Assembly: GCA_033722075.1 (NCBI GenBank)
Contig: JAWVZU010000229.1
Span: forward strand, 1-6,394
DNA: 6,394 nucleotides
Origin: JAWVZU01 sp033722075
GTDB taxonomy: Bacteria > Pseudomonadota > Gammaproteobacteria > Xanthomonadales > SZUA-38
Reading direction: 5' to 3'
The position numbers and the translations under genes are program-made. The stretch's first letter is position 1, and every line of letters begins with the position of its first letter. This document shows positions 5,599 through 6,394 of this stretch, one piece after another. The notes beneath the pieces are model-generated. The model searched no databases. It saw only the letters and a program-made list of their open reading frames with translations, and was not told the origin of the DNA.

Positions 5599-6394
5599 AC
5601 CACCAGCGGGTCATGATCGGAGCTGCGGACCGCATCGGGCTTGTAGAGGCCGCCGGCGCGGGTCACCGGGGGTTTACCCTCCAGTCGATAGTTCAGCCAC
5701 GCCGAATAATCGGCGTTAATGTGCCACACCCTGGCCCCCCGCGCCTTGCCGGCCAGGCTCGGACTGGCCAGGGCATGATCAAGGCTGCCCGCGGCGCCAC
5801 GGTAGATGAACGTATACTGCGGTTCGGAATGGAAGCGACGGACGAGATTGACATAGCCGGCCTGCTCCAGCCGAATCATCGGCTCTTCGCGAGTGTAGGC
5901 ATTGAAATCACCGATGAGCAACACGTCGGGGTCCGGGTCGCCGGTCGGGTTCTCTTTCAGCCAATCGAGCAAGTTCTCGACCGATTGGACGCGCGTGGCG
6001 TTGTAGCAGCTCTGGCCGTCACCCTGGTCCCGGTCGGCTCCGGTGGCGTTGGAGCAGCTCTTGGATTTCAGGTGGAGTGAGACGATCGTCAGACGTTCCC
6101 TGGTGCGGATGACCTCGAAGGTCTGGGCCAGCGGGGGCCGGCTCAGCGTGTCAAACGGTGCGACATGGAGGGTGGCCGGGGGAGCCAGGGGGCGGACCTT
6201 GTCCTGGCGATAGATCAGGCCGACGGTGATCTCGTCCTCCCCGAGGCGTGAGCCCGGTGCCTCGATATAGGCGTAAGTGTGCCCCGGCGCCCGGATCCGC
6301 TCATTGACGGAAGCGGTCAGGTCGGCGATCGCGCTGTTCGGTCCATAACCGTCGTTTTCCAGCTCCGACAGGGCCACGACGTCCGGCAAGCCCA
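5589..6394 (-). CDS. ExeM/NucH-type extracellular nuclease, EEP fold; 5' end cut by window edge
   Basis: The frame stays open to the right edge. The first visible complete codon is Gly (6390-6392), followed by a TTG that is only an internal Leu, so the true start lies outside. About 267 residues are visible, most of an endonuclease/exonuclease/phosphatase catalytic domain. Counting from the Leu at 6389, the metal-binding Glu is E9 (DVVALSELENDGYG), followed by H106 (SLHLKSK), D161 and N163 (GDFNAY), D204-H205 (SLDHAL) and the terminal catalytic pair D258-H259 (SSDHDP). The Cys pair C112 and C128, within KSKSC and GDGQSCYNATR, and the phrase WHINAD are typical of the ExeM/NucH extracellular DNase group. 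C112-C128 could form a disulfide, which suits export. The protein ends at SDHDPLVVGF with no C-terminal sorting tail. Family members usually carry an N-terminal signal peptide and often further N-terminal domains, which cannot be seen here. It is the upstream gene of a two-gene unit with the oxygenase. All catalytic residues in view are intact. Confidence 0.9.
   Translation of the reverse strand, partial: GLPDVVALSELENDGYGPNSAIADLTASVNERIRAPGHTYAYIEAPGSRLGEDEITVGLIYRQDKVRPLAPPATLHVAPFDTLSRPPLAQTFEVIRTRERLTIVSLHLKSKSCSNATGADRDQGDGQSCYNATRVQSVENLLDWLKENPTGDPDPDVLLIGDFNAYTREEPMIRLEQAGYVNLVRRFHSEPQYTFIYRGAAGSLDHALASPSLAGKARGARVWHINADYSAWLNYRLEGKPPVTRAGGLYKPDAVRSSDHDPLVVGF

Noticed and set aside
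5589..6389. TTG at 6387-6389 as the nuclease start codon
   Set aside because: It falls inside the conserved DVVALSE strand of the catalytic domain, and the frame continues to the window edge, so the true start is outside.

Overview
This 6.4-kb window is chromosomal-looking, GC-rich DNA with high-GC codon use and long antisense shadow frames. It holds four protein genes, and three of the four products look secreted. I see no tRNA, rRNA, transposase, phage gene, CRISPR array or antibiotic-resistance gene. The gene types (secreted seven-bladed Vgb-like propeller, very large BNR/Asp-box propeller protein, ExeM/NucH-type extracellular nuclease, small 2OG-Fe(II) oxygenase) suggest a high-GC, Gram-negative heterotroph, perhaps a gammaproteobacterium. 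The window carries no phylogenetic marker, so this is an inference only.

Layout. Bases 1-329 hold no convincing gene. They contain a likely rightward intrinsic terminator (about 100-124), presumably ending a gene that lies mostly left of the window, and several perfect inverted repeats. A leftward gene (1316 to 330) encodes a 328-residue exported seven-bladed propeller of the virginiamycin B lyase-like fold. A 241-bp divergent intergenic region (1317-1557) separates it from a rightward gene (1558-4869) for a 1103-residue exported protein with about eleven Asp-box repeats, an acidic linker, a beta-sandwich-like segment and a helical C-terminus. This gene converges, with only 15 bp between stop codons, on a leftward pair. 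The pair is an ExeM/NucH-type endonuclease/exonuclease/phosphatase-fold nuclease, cut by the right edge (6394 to 5589), followed after 2 bp by a 233-residue 2OG-Fe(II) oxygenase (5586 to 4885).

How they may work together. The two propeller genes are divergent, both exported and share one intergenic control region, so joint regulation is plausible. Neither has a proven substrate. The nuclease and oxygenase are very probably one transcript with coupled translation (stop and start arranged TAG-CC-ATG). The nuclease family is extracellular and degrades DNA, for example for phosphate or nucleoside scavenging, whereas the oxygenase has no signal peptide and should be cytoplasmic, so a shared pathway is not obvious.

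I found no clear previously undescribed system. The observations most worth a second look are the coupled nuclease-oxygenase pair, the conserved His/Asp cluster in the large propeller protein, the departures from lyase active-site residues in the Vgb-like protein, a start-stop mini-ORF in the divergent leader, and the hairpin-rich left end.
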